Assembly: GCF_019634775.1 (NCBI RefSeq)
Contig: NZ_JAHCAS010000001.1
Span: forward strand, 992,001 to 1,056,000
DNA from: Dokdonella sp.
GTDB taxonomy: Bacteria > Pseudomonadota > Gammaproteobacteria > Xanthomonadales > Rhodanobacteraceae
DNA: 64,000 nt
Direction: 5' to 3'
Both the position numbers and the translations under genes were made by a program. The notes beneath the pieces are model-generated. The model had not been told where the DNA came from and did no database searches. It saw only the letters and a program-made list of their open reading frames with translations. Below are positions 1 through 6,674 of this stretch, in pieces. How positions within the stretch are numbered: the first letter of the stretch is position 1; each line of letters starts with the position of its first letter.

Positions 1-553
1 ACACTTCCTCGAGACAGGCTTGCGTGCGCGCGGTGATGCGCGCGGGATCGAAGTCGAGGGTGGCGTCCTCGTCTTCGTCGTTGGCGCATTCGAGCGGATT
101 CGAGGCGCCGGTCCCGCGCTGATCGAGCAAAAGCACGTGACGCCGCTTGCGGGCCGGCTCGAGCGAGGCGGCGATCTGCGGCCAGGCGTTGACCGCCGAC
201 TGGCCGGGGCCGCCGGCGAGGAAGACGATGAAATCGTCATCGGCCGCTTCACGGCTCTCGATCAGGGCGAGCTTGAGCGCGATGCGGCGGCCGTCCGGCC
301 TTGCGCGATCCTCGGGCACTTCGAATGGCGCGCAGAAGGCTTCGGTGGTCGCCCCCGAATGCTTCCGTTCGAGTTCGCAGGCGCTGAAATCGAGCGTGCC
401 GAAACGGAATGCCTTGGCGCTGGCGGGGATGTGGTAACGGCCGCTCGCGCGTTGCGCCTCACCCGGCGATTCGGGCTTGTCACGGAAGTGACGGAGCGCG
501 AACACGCCGGCGATGACGGCAGCGATGATCGCGTAGCGTACGGAGGCTTTCAT
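1..553 (-). CDS. alpha/beta hydrolase, proline iminopeptidase/TAP-like, partial (N-terminal part)
   Basis: The gene reads leftward from an ATG at 553 and runs off the window, so about 184 N-terminal residues are visible. A short N-terminal hydrophobic stretch (MKASVRYAIIAAVIAGVFAL) suggests a signal anchor or export. About 110 residues in is FLAGGPGQSA, followed by LLLDQRGTGASNPL. This is the HGGPG-like oxyanion and DQRG strand signature of the proline iminopeptidase and tripeptidyl-aminopeptidase (TAP) branch of serine alpha/beta hydrolases. The nucleophile Ser, Asp and His lie beyond the edge. The start overlaps the stop of the upstream membrane-protein gene as ATGA, so it is the last gene of the XRE operon. 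A peptidase or esterase acting on small peptides or hydrophobic amides is inferred from the family; the substrate is unknown. Confidence 0.8.
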   Translation of the reverse strand, partial: MKASVRYAIIAAVIAGVFALRHFRDKPESPGEAQRASGRYHIPASAKAFRFGTLDFSACELERKHSGATTEAFCAPFEVPEDRARPDGRRIALKLALIESREAADDDFIVFLAGGPGQSAVNAWPQIAASLEPARKRRHVLLLDQRGTGASNPLECANDEDEDATLDFDPARITARTQACLEEV

Positions 554-999
554 GGACGGCGCACCTCGTCGTTGCGGTGTTCTTCGGGGGGTTCCTCGGT
601 GGCGCCCTGCTGCCACCAGTAGCCGTAGCGCGCGCGCACCCACAACTGCGCGCCGACCCAGCAGAAGGCCATGATGAAGGCGGCGAGATATAGCGGCAAT
701 TCGATCGCTCCATACATGCCGATGAAGGTCAGCGCGGCGACGATGCCGAACGAAAGCGCGAAGGCGATCGTCATGGTTTCCAGCTCGATGCGCTGGCGCA
801 GTTCGTCACGCCGACGCAGGCGCTGGAGTTCGACCCAGGCCATCCACGCCAGCGCCGGCAGCGGCAGCGCTCCGGCCAGTGCGCGCAGCCAGTGCGAATC
901 GATGCGTGAGCTGAGCACGGCGGCGGCGAACACCGAGGCGAAATAGACCAGGGTCGGCAGCCAGGTGTCGGCGATGTAGCGACGCAGGATCGGGTTCAT
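550..999 (-). CDS. small four-helix membrane protein, paralogue of the 1203-1601 gene
   Basis: This predicted integral membrane protein has 149 residues and about four hydrophobic segments: one near the N-terminus, one at PLPALAWMAW, and two in the second half. I start it at the ATG at 999 because AAGGAG lies 6 nt upstream; an ATG two codons earlier (1005) sits directly on that ribosome-binding site. It shares landmarks with the protein at 1203-1601: RRYI near the N-terminus followed by LP, and a charged middle segment (RRDELRQRIELE here, RDSDELQRRIQLE there) between helices 2 and 3. The two are therefore related copies separated by the XRE gene. It lies 12 nt after the XRE stop and overlaps the following hydrolase by 4 nt. 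Function is unknown. Confidence 0.8.
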   Translation of the reverse strand: MNPILRRYIADTWLPTLVYFASVFAAAVLSSRIDSHWLRALAGALPLPALAWMAWVELQRLRRRDELRQRIELETMTIAFALSFGIVAALTFIGMYGAIELPLYLAAFIMAFCWVGAQLWVRARYGYWWQQGATEEPPEEHRNDEVRRP

Positions 1000-1011
1000 C
1001 GGCATCTCCTT

Positions 1012-1206
1012 TCACGCATCCGGCTCGAACACCTGCTCGATCGCGAGGCCGAACAGGCGCGCGATCGCGAAGGCCAGCGGCAGGCTCGGGTCGTACTTGC
1101 CGGTCTCGATCGCGTTGACGGTCTGGCGCGAAACCCCGAGCTCATCGCCGAGCTGGGCCTGCGACCAGCCGCGCGCGCTGCGCAGCTCACGGACACGGTT
1201 GTTCAT
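1012..1206 (-). CDS. XRE-family helix-turn-helix regulator, 64 aa
   Basis: This is a minimal single-domain Cro/C1-type DNA-binding protein. The helix-turn-helix is visible as WSQAQLGDELGVSRQTVNAIE, followed by the typical tail GKYDPSLPLAFAIARLFG and the C-terminal EQVFEPD found in small XRE proteins that accompany membrane proteins. There is no ligand or dimerisation domain beyond the HTH. Its start overlaps the upstream membrane-protein stop by 4 nt (1203-1206), so the two are co-translated. The operon promoter carries two spaced copies of a TGTCAAG-N4-CTTGACA palindrome, which makes autorepression likely (inferred). Confidence 0.92.
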   Translation of the reverse strand: MNNRVRELRSARGWSQAQLGDELGVSRQTVNAIETGKYDPSLPLAFAIARLFGLAIEQVFEPDA

Positions 1207-1601
1207 TGGTAGCGCCGCGTGGTGTAGGCGGCGAAGGCGCCGTACAGCAAGGCGTAAGCCGGCAGCACCATCACCAGGGCATCGCCGGCTGCGATGTCGA
1301 TCACGCGCGCGAGCACGAGCAGACCGAGGGCGAAACTGCCCAGCGTGAGCACCAGCGACGCCAACGCGAAGGCTTCGAGCTGGATGCGCCTCTGCAGCTC
1401 GTCGCTGTCGCGCACGAAGCGCAGCAGGGCACGTGCCGCGAACAGGATCGGCAGCGCCGGCAGCAGGGCCAGCGCGGCCCGCCCCCAGAGTGCCTGCACC
1501 AGCTTGAGCGCTTGCAAGGACAGCACGAGGGTGACGCAGTAGGCCGCCATCGCCGGCAGGAATTCACGGATGTAGCGTCGATGGACCTTCGTCATGGCCA
1601 T
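1203..1601 (-). CDS. small four-helix membrane protein, first gene of the XRE operon
   Basis: A 132-residue hydrophobic protein with about four transmembrane segments. The N-terminus (RRYIREFLPAMAAYCVTLVL) and the charged linker RDSDELQRRIQLEA match corresponding parts of the 550-999 protein, so the operon encodes two paralogous membrane proteins around an XRE regulator. Start choice is uncertain between ATG at 1601 and ATG at 1595 (MTKVHRRYI); neither has a strong Shine-Dalgarno. The predicted transcription start is only about 20 nt upstream and lies inside the proximal operator. Such membrane/XRE pairs are common in bacteria without a defined role; a regulatory or stress function is only a guess. 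Confidence 0.75.
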   Translation of the reverse strand: MAMTKVHRRYIREFLPAMAAYCVTLVLSLQALKLVQALWGRAALALLPALPILFAARALLRFVRDSDELQRRIQLEAFALASLVLTLGSFALGLLVLARVIDIAAGDALVMVLPAYALLYGAFAAYTTRRYQ

Positions 1602-1607
1602 GGCTCA

Positions 1608-1669
1608 TGTCAAGGTAACTTGACAGCGAGCTTAGGCGGCGCGGACACACGTGTCAAGCGTCCTTTACA
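1608..1669 (-). promoter_or_regulatory. promoter with two palindromic operators for the XRE operon
   Basis: Reading on the minus strand, a perfect -35 TTGACA (forward 1652-1657) is followed after 17 nt by a weak -10 TAAGCT (forward 1629-1634). Two copies of a palindrome overlay it. TGTCAAG-GTAA-CTTGACA at 1608-1625 has perfect 7-bp arms and covers the predicted +1. TGTCAAG-CGTC-CTTTACA at 1652-1669 has one arm mismatch and covers the -35. Their centres are 44 bp apart, about four helical turns, so two repressor dimers could bind the same face. The likely ligand is the XRE protein encoded just downstream (inference). Confidence 0.65.
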
Positions 1670-1683
1670 CCCCGCTTTTGTGG

Positions 1684-1705
1684 CCGACTTCAGTCGCGAT
1701 GCTCC
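1684..1705. repeat. REP-like palindrome overlapping the M50 stop codon
   Basis: The core CGACTTCAGTCG is a short inverted repeat that continues as CGATGCTCC. It matches the palindrome at 5602-5625 (GCGACTTCAGTCGCGATCC) over its core and resembles the 10224-10245 copy. These look like REP-type extragenic palindromes common in Xanthomonadales and pseudomonads. The TGA stop of the M50-like gene (complement of 1690-1692) falls inside it. Confidence 0.5.
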
Positions 1706-2979
1706 GGCTTTGCTGCTCCGCTGCAGGGAAGCGTCGCGACCGAACTCGCGCCCACAACGTCCACGGCGGCCGGGTGGCGTGCGTCCAGGCGCGACTCGAG
1801 TGCGTCGAGCGCTTCGTCGACCAGCACGCCGGTGATCGCGTCGGGCACGCGCGCCGCCAAAGCCCGCGCCGTCGCCAGGGCCGCACGTGCTGCGTCGATG
1901 TCGCCTGAGAGTTCGGCCAATTCGGCGTCGAGCCAGGCATGTAGCGCGGTGTGGTCGAGCAGGCCGCCTGCGCACAGCGGACGCCAGGCGGCGAGCAGGT
2001 CGGGGTTGCGTTCGATGCGCGCGGCGAAGATCGCCATGTTGACGGCGAGGTGTGCGCGCATCGCTTCCGGCACGCGTGCGTGGCCGGCGGCGAGCAGGCG
2101 TGCGCAGCGACGCGCCAGGCACGCGTCGTCGGCATCCAGTGCGTGCACGAACACCTGCGAGATCGCATTGAGGCCGATCAGGTTCGGCGGCTCTTCGTCA
2201 TCACCGGGCAGGTCCGGCAGCGCCTCGGCCGGCCAGTCGCGTGGGCGGACGCCGGCCATGCCGAGGGCCAGCGTCGCGCGTACGCGGCGCAGACGCTCGG
2301 CATCGGCCGATCTGCGGAACAGGTCGATGATGTTGCGTCCGTCCGAGCGCCAGCCCTGCGTCTCGAACGGCACGAGGTTGCTGAGGCCAAGCAGCGCGGC
2401 GACGCTGGCCGTGCCGATGACGAAGGCGGCGAACGGTGTCGAGGTGGTCACCAGCGGATGCGCGGCGAGCCCGAGCATCAGCGCGAACGTGGCGAGGTTC
2501 GCCATCGGTCCGCCGAGCAGGTAGATGCATTGGTCCAGGCGCGACAGGCCACGCTGGCCATGCGGCACCAGGATGGCAAAGCCGAGCAGGCCGAGCACGC
2601 GGCCGCCACGGCGCAGCCGCCAGCGGTCCAGGCTTCGCTCCCACCGCCACGGACCGACGCCGAAGGCGAGCGGTTGCATGCCGCGGGCGAGACCGGCGAG
2701 GGCATGTCCAGCCTCATGGATCAGCACCTGTGGCCAGATCGTGAGGACGACGAAGAGGGCGACCCAACGGAAATCCGCCACGCGCAGGGCCGCGGAGAAG
2801 GCCGCGCCGACGCCATGCTCGCCACCGAGCATGAGTCCGAGCACGGCGCCGCAGCCGCAGCCGCCGCCGATCCACATCGCGAGACGCAGCATGCCCTTCC
2901 ACCACGGACTGCGCACGGGCGGCAGCGGCGGCGGTGGCGCATACGCCAGCGCATCCGTGGAGAGCGGCGTGTCGTTCAC
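1690..2979 (-). CDS. M50-like membrane zinc metalloprotease
   Basis: This is a 429-residue integral membrane protein. A proline-rich N-terminus (APPPPLPP) precedes several hydrophobic helices. The zinc motif HEAGHALAG lies in a helix beginning PQVLIHEAGH, and a second site-2-protease-like motif reads NLVPFETQGWRSDGR, equivalent to the N-x-x-P...DG of M50 proteases. The last 150 residues are soluble, helical and Ala/Leu-rich, possibly TPR-like. I chose the GTG at 2979 because it overlaps the TGA of the ferredoxin reductase gene (GTGA), giving translational coupling; a longer frame upstream merely shadows that gene. Both zinc motifs are intact, so activity is plausible. The substrate is unknown. 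The final residues EHRD and the stop are supplied by a REP-like repeat. Confidence 0.8.
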   Translation of the reverse strand: MNDTPLSTDALAYAPPPPLPPVRSPWWKGMLRLAMWIGGGCGCGAVLGLMLGGEHGVGAAFSAALRVADFRWVALFVVLTIWPQVLIHEAGHALAGLARGMQPLAFGVGPWRWERSLDRWRLRRGGRVLGLLGFAILVPHGQRGLSRLDQCIYLLGGPMANLATFALMLGLAAHPLVTTSTPFAAFVIGTASVAALLGLSNLVPFETQGWRSDGRNIIDLFRRSADAERLRRVRATLALGMAGVRPRDWPAEALPDLPGDDEEPPNLIGLNAISQVFVHALDADDACLARRCARLLAAGHARVPEAMRAHLAVNMAIFAARIERNPDLLAAWRPLCAGGLLDHTALHAWLDAELAELSGDIDAARAALATARALAARVPDAITGVLVDEALDALESRLDARHPAAVDVVGASSVATLPCSGAAKPEHRD

Positions 2980-3725
2980 CGGCTGCTGACGTACTTCTCG
3001 CGGCGGATGTGTGCGACCGGCAGGCCGGCTTCCTTGAGCAGGGCGAAGGCCTGATCGACCATGTCCGGGTTGCCGCAGAGGTAGGCGATGTCCGCGTTCG
3101 CATCGGGCGCGAGTGCCTCGAGTGCGACCTGCACGCGGCCGTTGCGGTCGTTGCCTCGCGGCAGCGCACGCGGCCTGCGGCTGAAACACGGGTGGAAGCT
3201 GAAGCCGGGATTGGCCGCGGCGAACGCCTCGAACTCGTCGCCGTAGAGGAGCTCGGCTTCGCTGCGCGCGCCATAGACGAGGGCAAACGTGCAGCCGCGC
3301 TCGCGCACGAGTCGGGCGATCTGCGGCAGCATCGCGCGGTACGGCGTGACGCCCGTGCCGGTGGCGACCAGCAGATAGCGCGCGTTGCGGTCGGCGTCCA
3401 TCAGGCAGAAGCGGCCGAACGGGCCGCTGGCCGTCACCGTGCCACCGATGTCGAGATTGCCGAGCAGGGCGGTCGCCGCGCCACCCTCGACATACGAGAC
3501 CGCAATCTCGATCCGCTCGATCGGTGTCGCATCGCCGGCACCGACCGTGCCGACCGAATAGCTGCGCTTGGTCGGCTTGCCGTCGTCGTAATGGAAATGG
3601 ATCTGGATGAACTGGCCGGGGATGAAGGCGAACGGCTTGCCGTCGTCGCGCGCGAAGGCGAGGTGACGAACCGTTGGCGCGAGCATGCGCGCGTCGACGA
3701 GGCGGAGCGTGAACGGTTCGGGCAC
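2976..3725 (-). CDS. fpr: ferredoxin--NADP reductase
   Basis: This is a 249-residue flavoprotein that transfers electrons between NADP(H) and ferredoxin or flavodoxin in the cytoplasm. Visible are the FAD-binding KRSYSVG (RxYS motif) near residue 54, the FAD-phosphate region GPFGRF, the NADP-binding GTGVTPYRAM, and CGNPDMVDQAFALL near the C-terminus, typical of bacterial Fpr-type reductases. The C-terminus EKYVSSR resembles the short tail of the subclass that lacks a terminal Trp or Tyr-Trp extension. It is the first gene of a two-gene unit with the M50-like protease, overlapping by 4 nt. It diverges from the ABC exporter at 3800, and the shared upstream region is only 74 bp. Confidence 0.92.
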   Translation of the reverse strand: MPEPFTLRLVDARMLAPTVRHLAFARDDGKPFAFIPGQFIQIHFHYDDGKPTKRSYSVGTVGAGDATPIERIEIAVSYVEGGAATALLGNLDIGGTVTASGPFGRFCLMDADRNARYLLVATGTGVTPYRAMLPQIARLVRERGCTFALVYGARSEAELLYGDEFEAFAAANPGFSFHPCFSRRPRALPRGNDRNGRVQVALEALAPDANADIAYLCGNPDMVDQAFALLKEAGLPVAHIRREKYVSSR

Positions 3726-3755
3726 GGCGGCGAGCGGGCGAAAAAATCGGCCAGC

Positions 3756-3761
3756 TATACT
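3756..3761 (+). promoter_or_regulatory. possible -10 box for the ABC exporter operon
   Basis: TATACT sits 39 nt before the ATG of the ATPase gene in the short divergent region between fpr and the exporter. It is the best -10-like hexamer there. No convincing -35 is visible 16-18 nt upstream, so the call is weak. The overlapping minus-strand reading TAGTAT could serve fpr. Confidence 0.3.
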
Positions 3762-3799
3762 AGCAGGGCCATGCCGGCACTCCCTGCGGTACTTTCCCG

Positions 3800-4747
3800 A
3801 TGAGCACCCTTCCCGCGCTCGACATCGTCGACCTGCGCAAGCGCTACGACGGTGGCGTCGAGGCCCTCAAAGGCATCTCGCTGAGCGTGCAGCCCGGTGA
3901 CTTCTTTGCCCTGCTCGGGCCGAACGGCGCCGGCAAGTCGACCCTGATCGGCATCGTCAGCTCCCTGGTCAATGCGACCTCCGGCAGCGTGAGCGTGTTC
4001 GGCACGGACCTGTTCGCGGAGCGCAGCGCGGCGATGCGCATGATCGGCCTCGTTCCCCAGGAGATCAATTTCAACCTGTTCGAAAAGCCCTTTGACATCC
4101 TCGTCAACTACGCCGGCTTCTACGGCGTGCCGCGCGCCGAGGCGATTGCACGCGCGCAGGAGGAACTCAAGCGTGCGCAGCTCTGGGACAAGGCCCAAGT
4201 CATGTCACGCACGCTCTCCGGCGGCATGAAGCGGCGCCTGATGATCGCGCGGGCAATGATGACGCGCCCGCGCCTGCTCATCCTCGACGAGCCTACCGCC
4301 GGCGTCGACATCGAGATCCGCCGCGGCATGTGGCGCACGCTGCGTGAGACCAACGCGGCCGGCACGACGGTGATCCTGACCACCCACTACCTCGAGGAAG
4401 CCGAGAGCCTGTGCCGCAACCTCGCCATCATCGATCACGGCAACATCATCGAGCATGGACCGATGAAAGCCTTGCTGGCCAAGCTCGATGTCGAGGGTTT
4501 CCTGCTCGACATCGACGGTGGCCTGCCGGCGATGCTGCCGGCCATCGAGGGCGTACGCCTGGTGGCCGAGGACGCGCATACGCTCGACCTCGAGATGCCG
4601 CGCGCGATGGACTTGAACGGCGTGTTCGCCGCGCTCGACGCCGCCGGTATCCGCGTACGCTCGATGCGCACCAAGACCAACCGCCTGGAGGAACTGTTCA
4701 TGCGCCTGACCGCGCAGGACGAGACCGGCGCGGAGGCCGCGGCATGA
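3800..4747 (+). CDS. ABC-2 type exporter, ATP-binding protein (YadG-like)
   Basis: A 315-residue ABC ATPase that powers the permease encoded by the next gene. Walker A is GPNGAGKST (about residue 40), the signature is LSGGMKRRL, Walker B is LLILDEPTAGVD, and the H-loop is in TTHYLEEAE. After residue about 240 a C-terminal extension follows, typical of the CcmA/DrrA/YadG branch. The downstream permease starts within the stop (ATGA overlap), so the two are an obligate pair. The substrate cannot be told from sequence; YadGH-type pairs are usually annotated as multidrug or polysaccharide exporters. A second, related pair lies at 55829-57516. Confidence 0.93.
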   Translation: MSTLPALDIVDLRKRYDGGVEALKGISLSVQPGDFFALLGPNGAGKSTLIGIVSSLVNATSGSVSVFGTDLFAERSAAMRMIGLVPQEINFNLFEKPFDILVNYAGFYGVPRAEAIARAQEELKRAQLWDKAQVMSRTLSGGMKRRLMIARAMMTRPRLLILDEPTAGVDIEIRRGMWRTLRETNAAGTTVILTTHYLEEAESLCRNLAIIDHGNIIEHGPMKALLAKLDVEGFLLDIDGGLPAMLPAIEGVRLVAEDAHTLDLEMPRAMDLNGVFAALDAAGIRVRSMRTKTNRLEELFMRLTAQDETGAEAAA

Positions 4748-5517
4748 GTGCGCACCCCAACCTCGTCGCCCTGTTCACCATCACGCGCCGCGAAGTCGTG
4801 CGCATCCTGCGCATCTGGGCGCAGACCCTGGTGCCGCCGGCGATCACGATGACGCTGTATTTCCTCATTTTCGGCAGCCTCATCGGGCGGCGCATCGGCG
4901 ACATGGGCGGCTACGACTACATGGATTTCATCGTGCCGGGCCTGGTCATGATGTCGATCATCCAGAACAGCTACGGCAACATCTCCTCGAGCTTCTTCGG
5001 CGCCAAGTTCGGTCGCCACATCGAGGAGCTGCTGGTCAGCCCGATGCCGAACTGGGTCATCCTCGGCGGCTACGTCGCCGGCGCGGTGTTGCGCGGGCTC
5101 ATGGTCGGCGTGATCGTGCTCGGCATTGCCATGTGCTTCACGCGCGTGCGCGTGCCGCATCCATGGGTGATGTTCTCGACCGTGCTGCTTGGCGCGACGA
5201 TCTTCTCGCTGGCCGGCTTCGTCAACGCCGTCTACGCGAAGAAGTTCGACGACGTCACCATCGTGCCGACCTTCATCCTGACCCCGCTGACCTACCTGGG
5301 CGGCGTGTTCTATTCGGTCACCCTGCTGCCCCCCTGGGCGCAGGCGGCGACCCATGCGAACCCGATCTTCTACATGGTCAACGCGTTTCGTTACGGTCTG
5401 CTCGGCGCCGCCGACGTGCCGCTCGCCATCGCCTATGCGCTGATGCTGGGCTTCACCATTGGTCTTGGCGCGCTGGCCCTGTGGCTGCTCAAGCGCGGCA
5501 CCGGGTTGCGCAGTTGA
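4744..5517 (+). CDS. ABC-2 type exporter, permease (YadH-like)
   Basis: A 257-residue inner-membrane protein with about six hydrophobic segments. It has the ABC-2 family landmarks DFIVPGLVMMSIIQNSY and, near the C-terminus, TPLTYLGGVFYSVTLLPPW followed by NPIFYMVNAFRYG. The ATG at 4744 overlaps the ATPase stop at 4745-4747. It forms the channel of a homodimeric exporter with the preceding ATPase. The two-gene unit ends here, and an intergenic stretch with a REP-like palindrome follows. Confidence 0.92.
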   Translation: MSAHPNLVALFTITRREVVRILRIWAQTLVPPAITMTLYFLIFGSLIGRRIGDMGGYDYMDFIVPGLVMMSIIQNSYGNISSSFFGAKFGRHIEELLVSPMPNWVILGGYVAGAVLRGLMVGVIVLGIAMCFTRVRVPHPWVMFSTVLLGATIFSLAGFVNAVYAKKFDDVTIVPTFILTPLTYLGGVFYSVTLLPPWAQAATHANPIFYMVNAFRYGLLGAADVPLAIAYALMLGFTIGLGALALWLLKRGTGLRS

Positions 5518-5523
5518 TCGGAG

Positions 5524-5541
5524 CCGGGAATGGGGAATCGC
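5524..5541. repeat. GGGAATGGGGAATC-type intergenic repeat fragment
   Basis: The stretch CCGGGAATGGGGAATCGC just after the permease stop resembles one arm of the long hairpin at 7271-7356 (GGAATTGGGGATTCGGG). I read it as a degenerate fragment of a dispersed intergenic repeat; no partner arm is present here. Confidence 0.35.
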
Positions 5542-5601
5542 GCGATCGAAAACGATGCCCGACCTCTTCGTGAAGGGGCTCCTGCGGGGCATTGGATTCC
5601 T

Positions 5602-5625
5602 GGGAGCGACTTCAGTCGCGATCCC
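5602..5625. repeat. REP-type palindrome overlapping a gene end
   Basis: GGGAGCGACTTCAGTCGC followed by GATCCC forms a hairpin with perfect GCGACT/AGTCGC arms. It has the classic GGGAGCGACTTCAGTCGCGA shape of REP elements in Xanthomonadales. The stop codon of the minus-strand membrane protein (complement of 5612-5614) lies inside it, at the same place as the M50 stop lies in the 1684-1705 copy. Confidence 0.65.
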
Positions 5626-6355
5626 TTCCCGCCAGCGCACGCCGCCGCGCCGCACCCCATGCATTGAACGCCATGACCGCATAGGCGATGAACAGGATCG
5701 GGGCGAGCAATACCGACCAGATCGCGATGTTGACCACGATGAAATAGGCCTGGTCGTTCGGCGAACGCTGCTCCTCGCTGATGCCGGCCATGATGTTGAA
5801 CACGACGTGTTCGAGGTTGAGCAGCGACAGGGCGACGACGATCAGCGTGATCGGCAGCAGCGTGGCAACCACGATGACGTGCGCGCGCAGCCCGGCCACG
5901 CGCGCCAGGAACCACGCCAGCAGGGCGACGCGCCAGCTCGCGACGATGGCGAGGAACCATGCATTCGTCGCCTGCGCCGCGTCGAGCGGCATGAAGCGCT
6001 CGACCGGGATCGCGTACAGCAGCGCCGGCGGCGCGGTCAGGGTGACGAAAACGAGCACGTTGCGGTACGACCAGCGTGCCGGCCGCAGCGGCATCAGCAG
6101 CAGCCACAGCACGAGCGCGAGCACGATGACGTAGGCCAGCGAGCCGAGGCCGAGGTGCTGCCACCATGCCGCGCGCGGACTGTCCCAGTAGCGGCCGATG
6201 CCGGCCAGCCAGGTGCAGGCGAGACCGAAGGCGAGGTAGGCGCGCCAGTGCGTTGCCAGCGCCGGCGACGGCCGGCGAAACGTCAGCACGCGCCAGGCAT
6301 CGCGCACGATCGTCGACAGCGCAATCCGGGCGACGTGATCGGGCAGTGCATTCAT
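5612..6355 (-). CDS. six- to seven-helix membrane protein of unknown function
   Basis: A 247-residue, strongly hydrophobic protein with about six or seven transmembrane segments. I start at ATG 6355 (MNALPDHVARIALSTIVRDA) because the frame upstream is basic and non-hydrophobic. Recognisable pieces are FRRPSPALATHWRAYLAFG, followed by a Trp-rich loop, and near the C-terminus a helix pair ending in NAWGAARRRAL. I recognise no catalytic motif and do not assign a family, though it looks like conserved Xanthomonadales membrane proteins related to Yip1. The final GRDRD and stop derive from the REP palindrome. It is convergent with the exporter and divergent from the manganese exporter. Confidence 0.75.
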   Translation of the reverse strand: MNALPDHVARIALSTIVRDAWRVLTFRRPSPALATHWRAYLAFGLACTWLAGIGRYWDSPRAAWWQHLGLGSLAYVIVLALVLWLLLMPLRPARWSYRNVLVFVTLTAPPALLYAIPVERFMPLDAAQATNAWFLAIVASWRVALLAWFLARVAGLRAHVIVVATLLPITLIVVALSLLNLEHVVFNIMAGISEEQRSPNDQAYFIVVNIAIWSVLLAPILFIAYAVMAFNAWGAARRRALAGRDRD

Positions 6356-6467
6356 GGCAATCCCGGTGCGTGCGATATCCCGGCGAGGCCCCGCAGGATA
6401 TCGTGGAAAACAGCTCGGGATGCGGTCGTTTCCCACGCACATCAGGGCCACGAATCGGATCCCGAGC

Positions 6468-6497
6468 TTGTGAAGCCGATCCAGGCGCGCCTAGAAT
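6468..6497 (+). promoter_or_regulatory. sigma70-like promoter of the manganese riboswitch transcript
   Basis: TTGTGA (6468-6473) and TAGAAT (6492-6497) are separated by 18 nt. They lie immediately upstream of the conserved GGGGAGTAG element, placing transcription start near 6504. Both hexamers match the sigma70 consensus in four or five of six positions. Confidence 0.6.
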
Positions 6498-6503
6498 GCG
6501 CGC

Positions 6504-6674
6504 GCTCCAACGGGGAGTAGCCGCGTCCGGCGAACGGCCGGGCGGTGCGCGTCAACACACTTGGCGGACACGCCATGGCGCGCACGCATCTGCGACCGCC
6601 ACGGTCGCCAGGTTTCGGCAAGACCGCTGGTTCACCGCGCAGATCCCGGGTCGGGGCCGCGCGCGTGGATCACC
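6504..6674 (+). promoter_or_regulatory. yybP-ykoY family (manganese) riboswitch
   Basis: The leader contains the family's hallmark segments in order: GGGGAGTAGC at about 6513, CGTCAACACACTTGG at about 6559, and CGGCAAGACCGC at about 6616. These surround the paired helices, with further self-complementary GC-rich sequence up to the start region. yybP-ykoY RNAs sense Mn2+, and their best-known clients are Mn exporters including the UPF0016/GDT1 family, which is exactly what follows. The region is too long and structured for an ordinary leader, and the open frame running through it is not coding. Regulation is probably at translation initiation, because there is no U-tract terminator. The 3' boundary is uncertain. 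Confidence 0.85.

Noticed and set aside
1951..3054. 367-codon plus-strand frame over the M50-like gene
   Set aside because: Antisense shadow of a gene with intact zinc motifs; its protein is low-complexity and lacks any recognisable fold.
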